Assembly: GCA_029207755.1 (NCBI GenBank)
Contig: JARCOQ010000001.1
Location: forward strand, 91,933,637-91,997,636
Reading direction: 5' to 3'
Length of the DNA: 64,000 nucleotides
From: Chamaea fasciata
Lineage: Eukaryota; Chordata; Aves; Passeriformes; Sylviidae
The notes under the pieces were generated by a model. That model ran no database searches. It was not told the origin of the DNA and saw nothing but the letters and a program-made list of their open reading frames with translations. The position numbers and the translations under genes were made by a program. Shown piece by piece: positions 26,237-39,800 of this stretch (positions within the stretch are counted from its first letter, which is position 1; every line of letters begins with the position of its first letter).

Positions 26237-26389
26237 AGAGAATGACACAGATTATGCTGAGTTGGAAGGGACCCGTAAGGATCATCAAATCCAACTCTCA
26301 GCCCTTTACAGCACCATCCCCAAGAATCACACCATGCGCCCAAGAACATTGTCCGAATGCTCCTTGAACTCTGTCAGGCTTGGTGCTGT
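26237..26389 (-). mobile_element. CR1 LINE 3' tail, antisense
   Basis: On the + strand this reads GAGTTGGAAGGGACCCGTAA, then GGATCATCAAATCCAACTCT, CAGCCCTTTACAGCACCATC, and GAACATTGTCCGAATGCTCC up to TTGGTGCTGT. This is the reverse complement of the 3' end of a CR1 subfamily that differs from the 15.4 and 20.3 kb copies. It is about 150 bases long, 5' truncated and opposite to CDKAL1. A 169-codon minus-strand open frame (25,840-26,349) begins inside it and is explained partly by this element. Confidence 0.9.
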
Positions 26390-29300
26390 ATTCAATACAT
26401 ATTGGATTGCTGTCTGTTAGAAATTAAAAGTTTTGTTACTAGAATCCTTTAAATTGTTCTGACCTTTCCGATGTGCATGTCACCTAAAACTTGCATGAAC
26501 CCATACATTTATTGTTATTTCTATAAAATGCCTGGCAGTGTGTTAAACTTCTAGAAGGTCATCTATTTTGAAAACTGCTAGAATGATATCTTGGTTATTT
26601 TAGGAAACATTCTTAGGCAAGCTAATATACTTAGAGAAATTACCCCTTCCGCTCTGACAGAAGTTAAAATTTTTAGCTCTCTAAATAATACATTTTGAAC
26701 TAGATTTAGATGTCTAAACTGGTAATTTCTCAGAGCTACTTCTAGGACTTGTCTTTTTCTCTTCGTCCTCTCAGCAACCACCCAGGAAATGTTTTCCCAA
26801 CCACAGACATCAAAAAGCCTAAACCAGAATGGAAGGAAGCGTGTTGCATAAATTGTAGGCAAGGAGCAGATGTAGCTACTCTGATCAGTCCCACCTCACA
26901 GTGGGAGTGCACTAAAGCCATCTTACGCTGCTTGATGCACTTCTGAGCTTCCACCTTCCTATCAACATCTTCTCCCCTCCCCCTGCTTAAGCATCAGTGA
27001 CAACTGAGTGGAGAATTTTTCCAGCTCTACAGGCAAAAGTGCAGTCATCATTCCAGTCACCCTTGATACTGTAGTTAAAAATGCCTGAATAGAAAAAGAC
27101 AAAATCATTTTTTTTCAGAAGCAGGATTACACTTTTGAATCTATATATGTAGTCACAGACCCAAAGCTTAAATCTCTGAAGGAAAGTAAATAGTAATATC
27201 TGTTCCATTTGTATTGTAGTGTGTGGTGCAAAGCCCTTCTAAAGCATAAAGTTAAAGCAGTGTAGGAGTCTGTTGCTTTCAGGGATTGTGATGAATTTCT
27301 GTGAGCATAGAAACCACTAAGTTGTTCTAGCAATACAAAAACCATACAAATGAATTGTTTGTCAAAATGTAGTTCATGGAGAATTGTTTGGATCTTTACC
27401 ATTCTTTCAGGTGTGCTGTGAAACAATGAGGAACTACAGATATCAATGAAGAGTTAGTTGCAACCTCTTAATTTACTGAGATAAGGCTGGTGGCTATGTG
27501 GCCTGTTGCAAAGAAGGGGGGATGTGTGGTGAAGACCCAGAAACATGAGCCAACTCTCATGAGTCATTCTCAGTTGTGAATAAGTTGTGAATAGGAAATT
27601 GAGAGGAGGCATTTATGCTCTTCACTTGGTGGGGCTTCACCTGAATTGCTGTGTCTTGAGTGTAGTAGAGGCAGTTGAGGGATAAAAGAAGACTGAAACA
27701 GGCCCATTGGAGAACTGCTAAAATGATCAGGCTGTCATGAGTCAGGCTTGTAGGAGGCTAGTGGATAATTTCTGTTGCTGTTCAGGTCCTGTGATCAGTT
27801 TTTACCTGTTTTGATTAGGAAGAGCTTGCTGGAAGAATTTAAAGCAAACACCCAAAGGTTATGCAAAATGTGATGCAATGCAATTTGGACACAATGTAGC
27901 TTCCAGTGTTGAGGAGTAAAATCTCTCTTTTCTGCTCTGTTCTTTGTTGCCTTTTGTTTTGTTTTGTTTTTGTTTTAACACACTATATTATAGTCCTTAT
28001 CTATTTCATAATTCCTCACAAAAACTAGCCACGGTGGAACTGCTTGCTGTGGAACAGCATTCCCATAAGGAAAAAAGAGCATGCAGCTTACTGTTCTGAA
28101 AAATTACTTCATTGAATTTTGTTTCCTTTTCTTTGTTGGATAACTTCTGACAGTCTTCTGTGCACATAAGATGAAAACTATATTTAGTGGCTCCCAAGAA
28201 GTTATTTTTGTTTCTTTAATACAGTAGTTGTAGCCACCTGATTTTGAGCAAAAAAAAGCCTGGATGTTCAGAATTTTGGCTGCCGTTCAGGTCTGTGGTT
28301 TTCTTCCTCAGCTGCCCTGGAGGAGTCCAAGAAAAAATGAGTTGGCTGTTAGTTCCTTTGTTATCCTTGATTTTTTTATCGGAATATTTCATGTCAGACA
28401 CACCATGGAACTGTGCAGAGGTTTTGCTCTGATGACTTGGGAAAACACTGTTGGTATCATGTACTGCTCTGTGTGTTTAGTCCATGTAAATTCTGCTTTA
28501 TTTTTTCTGGATTTTCACCGTCCTTACCCTATGAAAGAAGATTACTGGTGTGTTATACTTAGCAAAAAAAACCTGGAGAAGTACTTATAACAGTGTCTAG
28601 AACAAATCCTTTTAAAATTTTGTTAGTGAGAAGCATGCTATACCTCTGGGGGGCAGGGGGGAATGGATTATTTAATTTTCATTCAACACTAATTTCATTT
28701 TTTAGTCATTGTGTCAACTGGGTTTTCTATTACAAACATTGGCCATGCATACATGTAACTTGAAGCCTGGCTGTACTTTGAACCTGAGAGGCAGTGTAGT
28801 ATTTCACACATTAATTACAATCATTATTTTGTGCCCTAAACTGCACTTCTTTCTTTTAAAGAGATGAATAGAACTAAGAGGGGGGTAGGACTGGGAAGGT
28901 GAAGTAGAATAAGTTGTCAGTTAACTAAATATAAAAGAGAGATATGCTATCAATACTATGATAAAATATTCTCATTCCTACAGAAATATATGTTGAAAGA
29001 ACAGAGGAATAGTATAAAAGCTGTGTGGTTGATATAAAAGTTCACTATTATGATTTTGACTTCCATTTCTCTAATCTGTCAAAATTTGGGGTCACTTTCG
29101 AAGTGAATTTATATGAGATTACCTTTCACTGTTTTTGAGACAAGTGTACCTTTTAACATCTAGATACGCAAAAACAAATTCAGAACAGGATTAAGCTTTC
29201 CCATTTGAAGGAGGAACATGAAGTCTTGCCTTTTTTATAGTAGAAAGAAGTGAAAAGAATTGCACAAATGAGGAAAGAAGTGTCAGAAGGCAAAGAGAAA

Positions 29301-32300
29301 GGACAAAATTACTGCTAAGGCTTTGGAGCTACTTCTGCTTCTGAAAACCCTCTCACCATTGCTGCTTCTTAGATTCTTGGTGAAGAAAGGCTAGCATGCA
29401 ACTGGAGATGTAGAAAGACAGTGAAATATTTTTACAACCCTATTACAACTCGTCATCTATGTGCTAAAGGACATAAAGATTCAAGGATGTTCAGAAACTG
29501 CTAATTTTTTTTTAAGGCATTTTCAGTTTTTGCCACCTGCAGCAGTTCCCTGGTGGTTTGGCTTCCAGCAGCCTCTGCTTTTGCAAGACTGAGTGGGCAG
29601 AACTTTGGTGTATCGGGTGCTCTGTGCCTCAGAGAAGCTGAGGATACTTGTGCTGTCAGCAAAGAGCTGAAGATGAGCACTGAAAGCAGGGAGGAAGAAA
29701 AGGAGCTGATGAGCACAGTAGTGTATCCTACCAACAATGTGCTTAAAACCAAACTCATAAACCCTGATTTGTAGAGCAGCAAGGGCGAATACTTGACCCT
29801 TTTATCTGAAGAATGGTGGGAGCCTAAACACTTGCGAAGTACTGCAGAAAGAATTTTACTCTCAATGTCCTAGCGAATACCTTCTACAAAGCATGGATGT
29901 CACCTGTGTTAGGCAGTGAAGGTTTGTCAGTGTCTAACAAGTCCTGGCGGACCGTGCTGTTCACTTGACAAGAGCTGGGGGAGGTTTGAACCAGTGAGTG
30001 AGTATCTTGGCACCCCCTGAGCAGATTGCCAGGCCCCAGTCTGCTTAACAGGCTTAGGAGGACAAATGCTATTTCTAGTATTTTCTGTTACATGACAGGG
30101 TCCCTCAGTCTTTTCAATAAACAGAAAAGGGAAAAAAAAACCCCAAAAACCCAAACCAACAACTTTACGATTACAAGAAAAAAATTAAAATTTTAAATAT
30201 ATCTGCTTTTTAGCCAACAAGTAAAAATCTGTCTGCCAGCAGCCAAGATGAAATTTTTTAAGGAGCAGATTGTCATTAATTACACTTTCCTTTTAAGAAC
30301 AGTTGTAAGGCTGATAACTTCTAATTATGGGGCTTGCAGATTTGCTTTAAAGTTGTGATATATTGATTTTTAAAGATCTGTTTCCTTAATCATCTGGAGG
30401 GACAGGAACTGGCATGTAACCATTTTTACCTAGCCTGACCAAAAGACATTCTAGAAGTTTCTCCCTCATGTTGATCAATTCTGGCTTGCTTGGGGCTACA
30501 AAAATTACTAGCCAGGGCCAAGGTGAAATTGAGGATTTTTTCTTCATCCCATTCTCTCCTCCCTGAATACATTCTGGTCTGATTTTTCAGTTTGGTGAAG
30601 TCTTTCAACTATTAGTTTGAAAGCCTTTGTGGGAAGAAAAGACCATCATTACCACTAACATGCTATATTTGTGTGAGTAATGACTGGCCAGGAATAGCTG
30701 TTGCATCTTTAATTGCTGCCTACAAAGTTACATTTACAGAAAATTTGAGTACAACTCAGGCACCAATTTGACTGGGTCTAGAGTTTCAATTCAGATTGCC
30801 TTTTGCAGACAAAGCTGCAGTCACTTCACTTGCTTGCCAGGTAGTTGGGTGAAAACAAGTTTCCATTCATTTCAGAAACTTGGGGAGTAATTTGGTATGT
30901 AGCATGTGAGTCCTGGAGTTATTCTCAGAGGTGACATTTCACCTGCTATAAAAAACTCTATCAGGCAAGGATATTTTTCTGCTTTAATTTATTAATTTTT
31001 GCTTGGAGCATGTCTTTACAACTCAGTTTGGAGTTTGACAGAGAAAGCATTTTTATCTTTTTGAAGTATTTTCGGAGAAGACATGCTTGCTTTTGTCAGG
31101 AGAAGGACATGCCACTTATTTTTGCCCTGGAATGTTTGCATGTTACCTGATGGTGTTTGCAACAGTAAATGCTATTTGACAAGTTTGGCGGATGCAGCTT
31201 GGCAGTGAGAGGCCTCTCTTTGGTAGAGACTTGTCCTCCAAGAACAGTTCAGTAAACTCCAATAATCAGCATAAACATGCTCAAATGAACTTTGCATCTT
31301 CACATGCCTCCCAGATAAATTATGGTAATTCTTTGGGGGCTGTGGAAATGCACAAGGAAGCTGACACGCTTAAGCCAACTCTTGAGTAGTTCTGCTCTGA
31401 TTAATAATGTTGACAAGCTTTCATCAGGTTTTCCCCAAGCCTTTCTCTATGGGGCTGTCCCTAACGTGGAAAGCAGAACGTTTGAGTTTCTAATATCCTT
31501 TTTGCTTCTTACTCACCCACTCTGCTCAGCATATTGTGGCCTCAAAGGTTTCATGAGACTTGTTAAGCTCACCAGAGATAAAGCAAGGAGTTCCCGTGTC
31601 CTTCTCTTTTTCTGTTTCCTTCTCAACAGCTTTCATTTTCCTTCTGTTTTGGTTCTGCTGCATCCCTTCTCCCATGAGCTAACTTAATGGAACAAAATGG
31701 TTAAAACCCCCCAATCTTGGCTCAATAAATTTCTCCTGTATCAGTGAGTTAAATGGGGCTGTGGAGCAGAGGAGGAGTGATACCAGATGGCCAGAAGTGA
31801 GAAAGAGGGGGCGTTCAAGTTGGAGAAAGGTAAGAGCACCAACAGCAGACAGAGTGGATGGGAGGCGAGCCTTTGGGTACTAATGAGACATTGCGTTAAC
31901 TTGAAGCCTGTAAAGGCACGGTTCAACTTGCCATTTGTAATTTTTCAAACAGAAAATAGCTATGTGATTTTATGGATTTTCAGGAATGTATTCCAAATGC
32001 TATATAGGTATCATCTTTTCATTCCATGGATATTGCACTCTCTTTAAAACTTGTGGCTTTCTGCTGATTAATTCAGCAGATGAGAGAGCTGGAAGATCTT
32101 CCACATATTTGCATCTTCAGCCAAATAGCATTTCTTTTTCCCCAGAGACATCACAACACCATTTCTACAGCCTGGGAAGTAGTATCTCCCGAATTTTACT
32201 TTTTATAACCATTGGCAGCCTGATCTCATCATATACCCAGCTAATACTGTATTTAGCTAGAACTGCTGTAGTAGAACTTTTTCATGTATACTGACATTTC

Positions 32301-35300
32301 TTTGGGCACTTCTAGACACAAAGCTCCCCTTTGTTTATGGCTTCACACCTTTCTAAAACACCTGATAGGGACTGTTGTGGATTTTGTGTAATAGGAGGCC
32401 ATGAGAATGGTATGAATAGACTACAATGATGGATTGCACAGTTCAGTTTAAGTATACACATCTTATGGGAAAGTTGCCAGGTTTGTTCAGGTACAACAAT
32501 GAGGAGGTGAGTGCTGCATTTTGGTGGGAATAGCTCATGGATGGTCAGTCGTCATCTGCCTAGTAGGATTCAGGTTGAAATAATTACTTTTTCATGTCAG
32601 ATAACAAAGTTACTTCCAGTTGTACTTTAGCATTAGAAATAGTTCTTATTTTATGAACATTTCCCAAGTGCTATCAATAGAAAGCTGAAGAAGCTCACTG
32701 TAAAGCACTTTGCCCCTTAATTTCTTGCTTTTGTTTAAAAATTCCTGTCTTGATTCTTCTCTTACTTGTATTTGACTGTTATTTAGTCCTGCTGCAGGCA
32801 ACCTTCTGCTCCTTGTTTATACACTTCTTCATTATTTTTTTCTACCAAAAATGGGTTTTGGAGGAAAAAATGTGGGGTTTGCAGGCAAAATACTTGGTTT
32901 CACGAATCTGGTACTAGAGCAGCACTTTACAGTTTGCATGTTTCATGCTGGCAAGTCTGTAGTTTATCAGCTTTCCTCCCTGCAGACCAGACTGCTTTTT
33001 ATTTCAGAGGCCTGTTAAGCCTTCCTGTGCAGCTGGGATCCCTTGGGGAGTAGTGGTGGCTCCCTGAAAGCTAGGAGTTACTTAGGGTTCACAGCTTACA
33101 AAAATCCAGTGGGCAGCTCTGCTTATGGAAAGGGAAATGAGCAGGCAAACAGTGGTGGTCTGGCTCCACTTGTCTCTAGCAAAGAGCAAGTCAGCAATTA
33201 CTTTCAATATCACAGATTGTCTTCTGTTGGACTTGGCCCATCTTCTCTGCTTTCACTTTTTTTTTATTGCCTTCCTTAGATTTGAACCTCAGGGAAATGT
33301 CTCTAACTTTTTTTTTTCTCTAGGTGGTTCCACCCAAGTATCTGTGTGAGTCATGAAAAAGTGGAACAGCTTCCTGCACTGGCTGCCATGGTATCCAGCG
33401 GTGTTGCCCTACACACAGCCCTGATGTAGCAAATGCTTATGGGGAGCTTTTTTGGAGGGTGGGAGGTGCTTCTTTGTCATATTACTGACTAAATTTTCTT
33501 GGAGCTTAAAAAATAAAAATTAGAGGAACCATGCAACAAATTACATAAAACTGTGAGAAAAAAATTCCAGTTTGGGAGGGTTCCTAACCTTAATAAAAGT
33601 ACACATGAGCAAGGCAGAAATTCTCCAGTTACATTCTCAAATTTGCCTTTTAAAGGCAGAATACATGGAACATGTTTCATTATATCTGCAACAGAGTATA
33701 AATCTTGTGATCTTGTATGAGTCCTCTGCTGTATGCAGCACTTCACGCCCCTGTTGTTTCCGACTTGTTTTTTGTTCCCCCCCCATTTGCTTCATTAGGA
33801 AGTAGCTTGAATAATTCCTTTCTTAAAAAAAAAAAATCACTCTAATTATATTTCTGTTCAGATGTATATCTTGCAAGTAGCTTTTAGAAAAGAGTATTTC
33901 TAGAAGATGTTTCATGAGTCAATTAAATTGAAAGTTCAAGGTAAGGTTCACGTAACTTAAAAATGTAAAGGGTTCTAAAAGAGAAGATGTATTTATTCAT
34001 GCCACCTACTAGATTCCATGAGGTATTATTCTCCTTACTATTCATGTTTTTGAAGAATAAAGACTCTTCTAGTACAGTTCTTGTGTTAACTAGGTTTCTG
34101 AAGAATAATTTTTGCAGTCTTTTGTTAATATGAGTAGGGCTCATTAAACAATATTAAAAGGAGGTGACAATATAAGACTGGAATGCATATTTTAATAAGT
34201 GGTTTCTTGAAAACAAGGCAAAAAAAAATTCCTTACAATGGCTTTTCATTTATGGTGGGTTTTATGTACTGTGTGGTATATTATGTAGGTAATGAAAATT
34301 GGCTAAAATTTAGTTCTGGCATTTCCACTTAATTGCATTTTAAAGAAAAAAATCTCAGTGTAGAAAATTCTTTGCTCTGTAGAGACCTGTACAACTTCTA
34401 AAAAGTTAAATGAAGGCAATGCTTATTATGAAGAATATTAATTTTAAATTTTTCTCCCCTAGCTCTAGTTATAGTCCCAGAAGATATGGCGAAATGTTAA
34501 AGCTGTGAAATAACATTAAAATGCCATTTAATGTGTCAAGGGAAACTTTGTTTATTTTTTTTTCTCAGATAGAAGGACATGAATAAAAGCTTTTTCTTCT
34601 GTACTGCTCGCAGGTTTTCAAGTAGATGGAGCAGGCTGTTGCTTGCAGCAGATTATACCAGATGCCAAGTTGCCTAGGGATGTGTGCTTTGTTTGCTGGA
34701 GACAGGGCTTATTGTCTTGCCTCCAGGCATTAGGTTGAGTCTGTTAGACTATATAAGTAGTGATTTTTATCCTTTGAGTTCATGGAGTGTCACATGGCGC
34801 TGTGTGACATTTTTAAGTAATGCATGAAGTATGATCTTTTTTTTCTTATTTTTTTCTGGAATATGTAGTATGTAGCCTCTATTTTGCAAATTTTGCAAAA
34901 TGCTTAAATACCACTGAAAGAAAAGAGGGATTGCAGGTTTTGGAGACATGTTTCTATGTTCTGTGCCTAAGAAATACACTAAATTAGCATTTTATCATAG
35001 TTCTTTACTCACAGAAATATTATCAAGGAAGAGATGAAAAGATTTGCATTTATATTATACACTTAGTGTGCAAGTGGAGGACCAACAAGGTTCTGTATGA
35101 TGAATGTCTGAACATTTCCTGAAAGTCCCACTTAAAAAAAAAATTCAGATATTTTATAGACATTTGCTGCATTTATATTGGATATGAAGTCATAATCTAT
35201 TTTCTTGTTATTTCTCACTTGTGTTTGTGTCTTTCCTTTAAAATACCTCATTTTAGTGCAGCAGCCAACACAAGGTATTTGGCAAAATGGCCTGTGATCT

Positions 35301-36704
35301 CCTTTATTATTACAATTTGTGTGTTATTATGAGCTTTCATTTGAGCTGTAAATTGTAAGTAGATTTGTCCGTATTACAAGTGTGAAGTGAAAATTCTGAG
35401 CAGGGAAACCGTCTGTGGTACCACTCTAGGTTGGTTTGGGGTATTTTGTTAAAATTGCCTTTGCTGGAAATTGACAGATACTCGTTAAGCATCCATGTGC
35501 ATGTTGAACATCACTTCCTTTAGTGATGTGGAGACAGCTCAAGCAAGCTGAAGAGTATAAAATTGTCTAAGTACCTGTGTATCACAGATATTTTTTCTGA
35601 AAAGTGTTGTGGCGTGTCTTAGCCTATTCCAACATAACAGTAAACGCTACATGAATTCAATCGTTGCTGGAGAAAAGATTCCAGGTTCCAGTGTGACAGA
35701 AGCCTTCCAGGAGGTTGTGATACAACACGCAACTATAGAAGATCATTCTTGGAGCAACCCATAATATGTTAGACCTAGCAAATCTCCTAAAATTATTCAG
35801 CACTTTCCTTCTTTCATGTTTTGCACATTGTAATGCAGTAGTTGTGTTGGGTTAATGTGCTAATGGATGATCTACAAAGTTTAATGAACATTAGCAGGTT
35901 TTGCATCTCACTGTGTTGCGTGCCACTGCTGGTTCTGTGCAGGCCTTCCATTAGTTCTGAGACTCAATGCTGGCTTGATACTCACTGTTGAATTCAAAGT
36001 GTGTAAAAATGTTACTAATGAAATGAACAGTGTTAACCATTTAATTTTAGTGTTTTGACTTCCTGCTTGATGGTCAGGTAGGATTAAAGCTAAGGAATTA
36101 TGTAAGGTAATATCCAGACAAATGTTTCTCTGCCAGAGGCAGGTGCACAAAGCTTCAAAGTGCTCAATATGCATAAATACTTCAACATTCAAGTAACTGC
36201 ATATTTCAAAGGAAATAAGCATTTTAAGTAAACATCAGAAGGCTGTTTTAACTGGTCAGTTCTGTCTGGTAGTACATAAATGTGTCTGTTCTGAGCTAGG
36301 GGTTCCCCCCTTCATCCTGTCCTCTGTCTCTTGCATTCTGTGTAACTTCTTGAAGTTAATTGCTCTGTCCCATCTTTCTTGGCCAGTTTCTCTTCTACTA
36401 TTTTGGCAAATAAAGTTAAGTGAACTTCATTAGGGCTTTCAAGGTTGTGTTTTTGTCCCAGATAAGCAGTGGTCATGGTCTCTGTATATACTCCCCAAAC
36501 TGAACCAGGTGTGCTGTAGCTTCGTATGGGGTTGTTTTGGTGGGCTGGTTTGTTTGGTTTCTGAGGCTCAAACATGCACAAGTTGCTTATGATTTGGTGA
36601 GGTCTTCATTGTGATTGCTTTCTGTTGTCACATGCATGATATGATTGCATTGAAGTTGAAAATTATAATTTTAAAAAAAATATTGACACACTGTTCTTCT
36701 TTAG
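26390..36704 (+). other. CDKAL1 intron up to exon A
   Basis: About 10 kb of intron with no clear mobile element. It has a (TTTTG)n tract near 27.96 kb and a repeat-poor stretch near 30.6-31.4 kb. Open frames such as 29,553-29,774 (73 codons), 31,192-31,389 (65 codons) and one of 37 codons from ATG at 35,651 have no recognised family. The final bases form the acceptor of exon A. Confidence 0.7.
27952..27976 (+). repeat. (TTTTG)n microsatellite
   Basis: Four to five copies of a TTTTG unit with one longer T run. Confidence 0.85.
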
Positions 36705-36801
36705 GAAAGCCCAAGAGGGGAAGAAGAAAGTTGTTCTAGCAGGCTGCGTACCACAAGCCCAACCTCGCCAGGAGTACCTGAAAGGCTTGAGTATTATAGG
36801 G
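36705..36801 (+). CDS. CDKAL1: CDKAL1 internal exon A (MTTase domain, third cluster cysteine)
   Basis: This exon encodes part of CDKAL1, an ER-anchored radical-SAM enzyme that adds a methylthio group to t6A37 of tRNA-Lys(UUU). It has 97 bases. The first base completes a split codon, and the next 32 codons read through without a stop, ending in phase 0. The peptide contains [19 protein letters not shown], which I recognise as the hallmark of this family. The cysteine in AGCVPQ is the third of the three conserved cysteines of the N-terminal MTTase (UPF0004) domain that hold the auxiliary 4Fe-4S cluster. By my recall this is about residues 125-156 of the human protein. The splice sites fit: a pyrimidine-rich tract and TTTAG just before, and GTATGT just after. 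Compared with the human form as I remember it, the segment before VVLAGC reads QEGKKK rather than QEENKK. The preceding exon was not found in the 36.7 kb upstream. Confidence 0.95.
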
Positions 36802-39800
36802 GTATGTATCTTTGGAAATCAAAGGTTTTCATAAATCTTTTCAATAGGTCACTATTATTATCTAGACTCTGTTGCCTTTCTCTTGGAAAAAGCAGCAGAG
36901 AAGCTTCATGCCATGTCCCCCTCCTGTTGTTTTTTCCATTATACAACGTGTAAACCTTCCTTCAATCAAGGGTGATTTGATTTGGCTGTGGTATGAGGGG
37001 AGAAAGAAAAGGATACTGTTGCTGGAGCTGACTTCCAGTGCCCTTTGAAGCCTGAAAATTTCCCGGCTTCATCCAGGATGAAGGTATCAATTACCATATT
37101 CTTAAAAATATCAGAGTTTATTTGCTCTGAGACAAGCCTTAAGACCTTTGCTAAAATCAGTGGAGGAAGCGTAGGGGACTAGAGCATATGAATTACACAG
37201 ACACAGCTGAAGGTTTGGTGGTGGTTTTTTTACTTCGCACTATTAAGCAGAATGGAAAAAGGCAATGATTATTTTGTTTAAATTTGAGGCAGTCTGAAGA
37301 GTTAAATCCACTGGTGACTGACTTGTTAAACAGTTACCAAGCTTTACCTTGAAAATGAAACCACAGAGCTTTGACTTCAGTAATAAAGTGCTTTCAGTAT
37401 TCTTTGGGATGTGGTACTACTGTATAATTGAATCACCTTTGGAAAAGAAAAAAGTAAAATGGGTAAATGGATTTCCTCTTTGCTCAGAGGCCACATAGTT
37501 ATTGATCCATAATTGGTTGTTATTGCGAGTATAATAATACCTACACTTATGTAGACAGAGGGGGAAAAATGAGCAAGTCAGTATCCTTTGACCAAGATTG
37601 TAATTTAATGTTTGAGTTTTGATGAGTTTAACCTATTAAAATTGGGAAGTTTGATTTTTTTTTTTTAGACTTTTTTCCCCCCTCTTTTTAAAAATTTTCT
37701 TTTAGGTAACACATAGTTCTGAAAATTAGCCTCCTATCATCATCTTCATTTGAGTACCTAGAACTAGTGTTTCATGAAAAATATTAGAAGTTTTGTATTT
37801 TTTACAGAAAGATTTCTGTCAGGAGATGAATTAGGTGTTAATGCAGTGTTCCCAAGTACTTTGTAACTAGACCTGAAAATACTGAAATGTAGTCTTTGCA
37901 ATAAGGACGCTGTCCTCTAGTTGTCATTGCTGTGGTAAAATTTACTGTGCTTTAAATAAGAGATCCCTCAGCTCAGAAAGGTCTTAAACTTGAGGCAATG
38001 CTATTAACAAAAACAAAGCTAAGAGCACATATTGTCCATGTTTTCAGTTTGTACATTTATGATAGTCTTCCCATTTTACAAAGAATGTGTGTGAGAGGGT
38101 GACTGTATTTAAAGGACAAGACTTGTTATCTAACTATTGCAAAACATTTTTGAAAGGCAGTTTTTGCAGAATTAAGAAATAGAAAATGTTCTGTTGGCAA
38201 TAGGATATTGATTCTACTTTAAAATTTTAATTGTTAAGGGTACAGTTTTGGAAATCTTTCTTTAATACCAGATTGGTCTTGTCTTCAACTTGGCTGAGAG
38301 ACATAGTTGATTTATTGTTGCTTATATAAGTTCTGCTATTTTATCCCCCATTCTTTTTTTTTTTTTTCCTCTTTTTCAATATTTATTTTAAAGGACCGTG
38401 TTGTCTGAGAATGTGTTTATTTACCAGCAATTATAACTCCCCCAGGGTGGCTTTCTAAAGGCAGTGTGTCAGAGGCTCTTCTGCTCCTCTTGTTAGGATG
38501 GAGGAGGAAGTTGCGTTATAACTACCAGAGAAATTCTAGTAAATCAGAGGTTGTTTTGATCTGCATTTGAAAAATACAGTTCTGAACTTCCACTGTTCTT
38601 TATTTATTGCCTGATTTGGGCAGAAGGAAAGGAAGGGTAACTTCATATCCTTCTTGCCATTTGAGATGTTACTGTACTTTTGTGTTTCTTTAAAGTAATT
38701 GCTACTTCATAAACAAAATGTGGGTTGAGGTGGTGCCACAGTCTGTGTGTAAGGCAAACCATAATGTCACATGGCAAGGTGAAGGAGCTCTTTTCTGGAA
38801 CGGGAAAATTCTCAGCAGTAATAAACCTGCCAAGGGTGTAAAGTACCTGAAGCACATAATCATCAGGTGGCTTCCAAAGCTTGCTCCTTTATGTTTGTGG
38901 TATACTCACTTCAAACTCAAGTGCACGTACAGTGCACAAAGAGACAACTCTCCTATGTAGAGTTATCCCTCACTTTTCATTTTTAGTTGCCAAAAAGTAG
39001 GATGTGTGACTGTGCCGATGGTTTTGAGGGGATTATAGGGGAAGGAAAAAGAGGGACAAGGGGGAATGAAGGATTTAGCCAACAGGTTATGTTTTGGGAC
39101 TCATGAATGGATGTAGGTAATTGTAGTGTTTCCTCACTTCCTGAGCTGCATACAAGAACATGCCAAACCCTTGTTCCCAAGTGATAGTTCAGCCATTGGA
39201 ATGGGATATTTTATGTCACTGACATTTTCTGGAGTTTTAAGGTGCTTGATCTCCAAATGATGCTATGTGTTGGACCCCCTGGTCAGGTTGCTGAGGGTTT
39301 ATAGGTCATGAGAGTCTTCACAAGGCCCATGTATCTGTACTTGGAAATCATCAAACTTGCCGTGCAGGCTTTAAGCATGGGGGCTAATCCACATATGTAT
39401 TCCATTAAAGGCATACAATAGCTCCACAGGTGAGTGAATCCTGAATGAGAACTCCTATTCTCCTTCCTTCTTTATCTTTCCCAGTGTAACATCTAGCATC
39501 AAAAACCTACCACCTTCTGACGTACACCCATCACCCAGGGGAAGAGTTTCAGCCTCTTCTTTCATCTGCACAAACCCACACAACCAATCCAACGTTGCTG
39601 CTCTAGAAGGCTGTAACCCCACCCTTTGCTGCTGCTCTCCGAGTCAGAAGGCGCAGGTCCTCTGCATGGTAGGGTACTGCAGGCTCTTGGGCCAAGGTGA
39701 GCGTGAAGCCACTGACTCCAGGAGAAATGCTTAGCCATGAAAAGCCCTCTGCCAAGGCTCCTTGCATGCTCCTGACCTCCAATTAACCCTTTCCCCTGGC

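Noticed and set aside
25840..26349. 169-codon minus-strand open frame
   Set aside because: Its first part is the antisense CR1 tail and the rest has no motif, so it is a chance fusion of repeat and intron.
27640..27760. Possible degraded CR1 body
   Set aside because: A few words resemble CR1, such as AAAATGATCAGGCTGTCATG, but the order is not kept over a long enough stretch.
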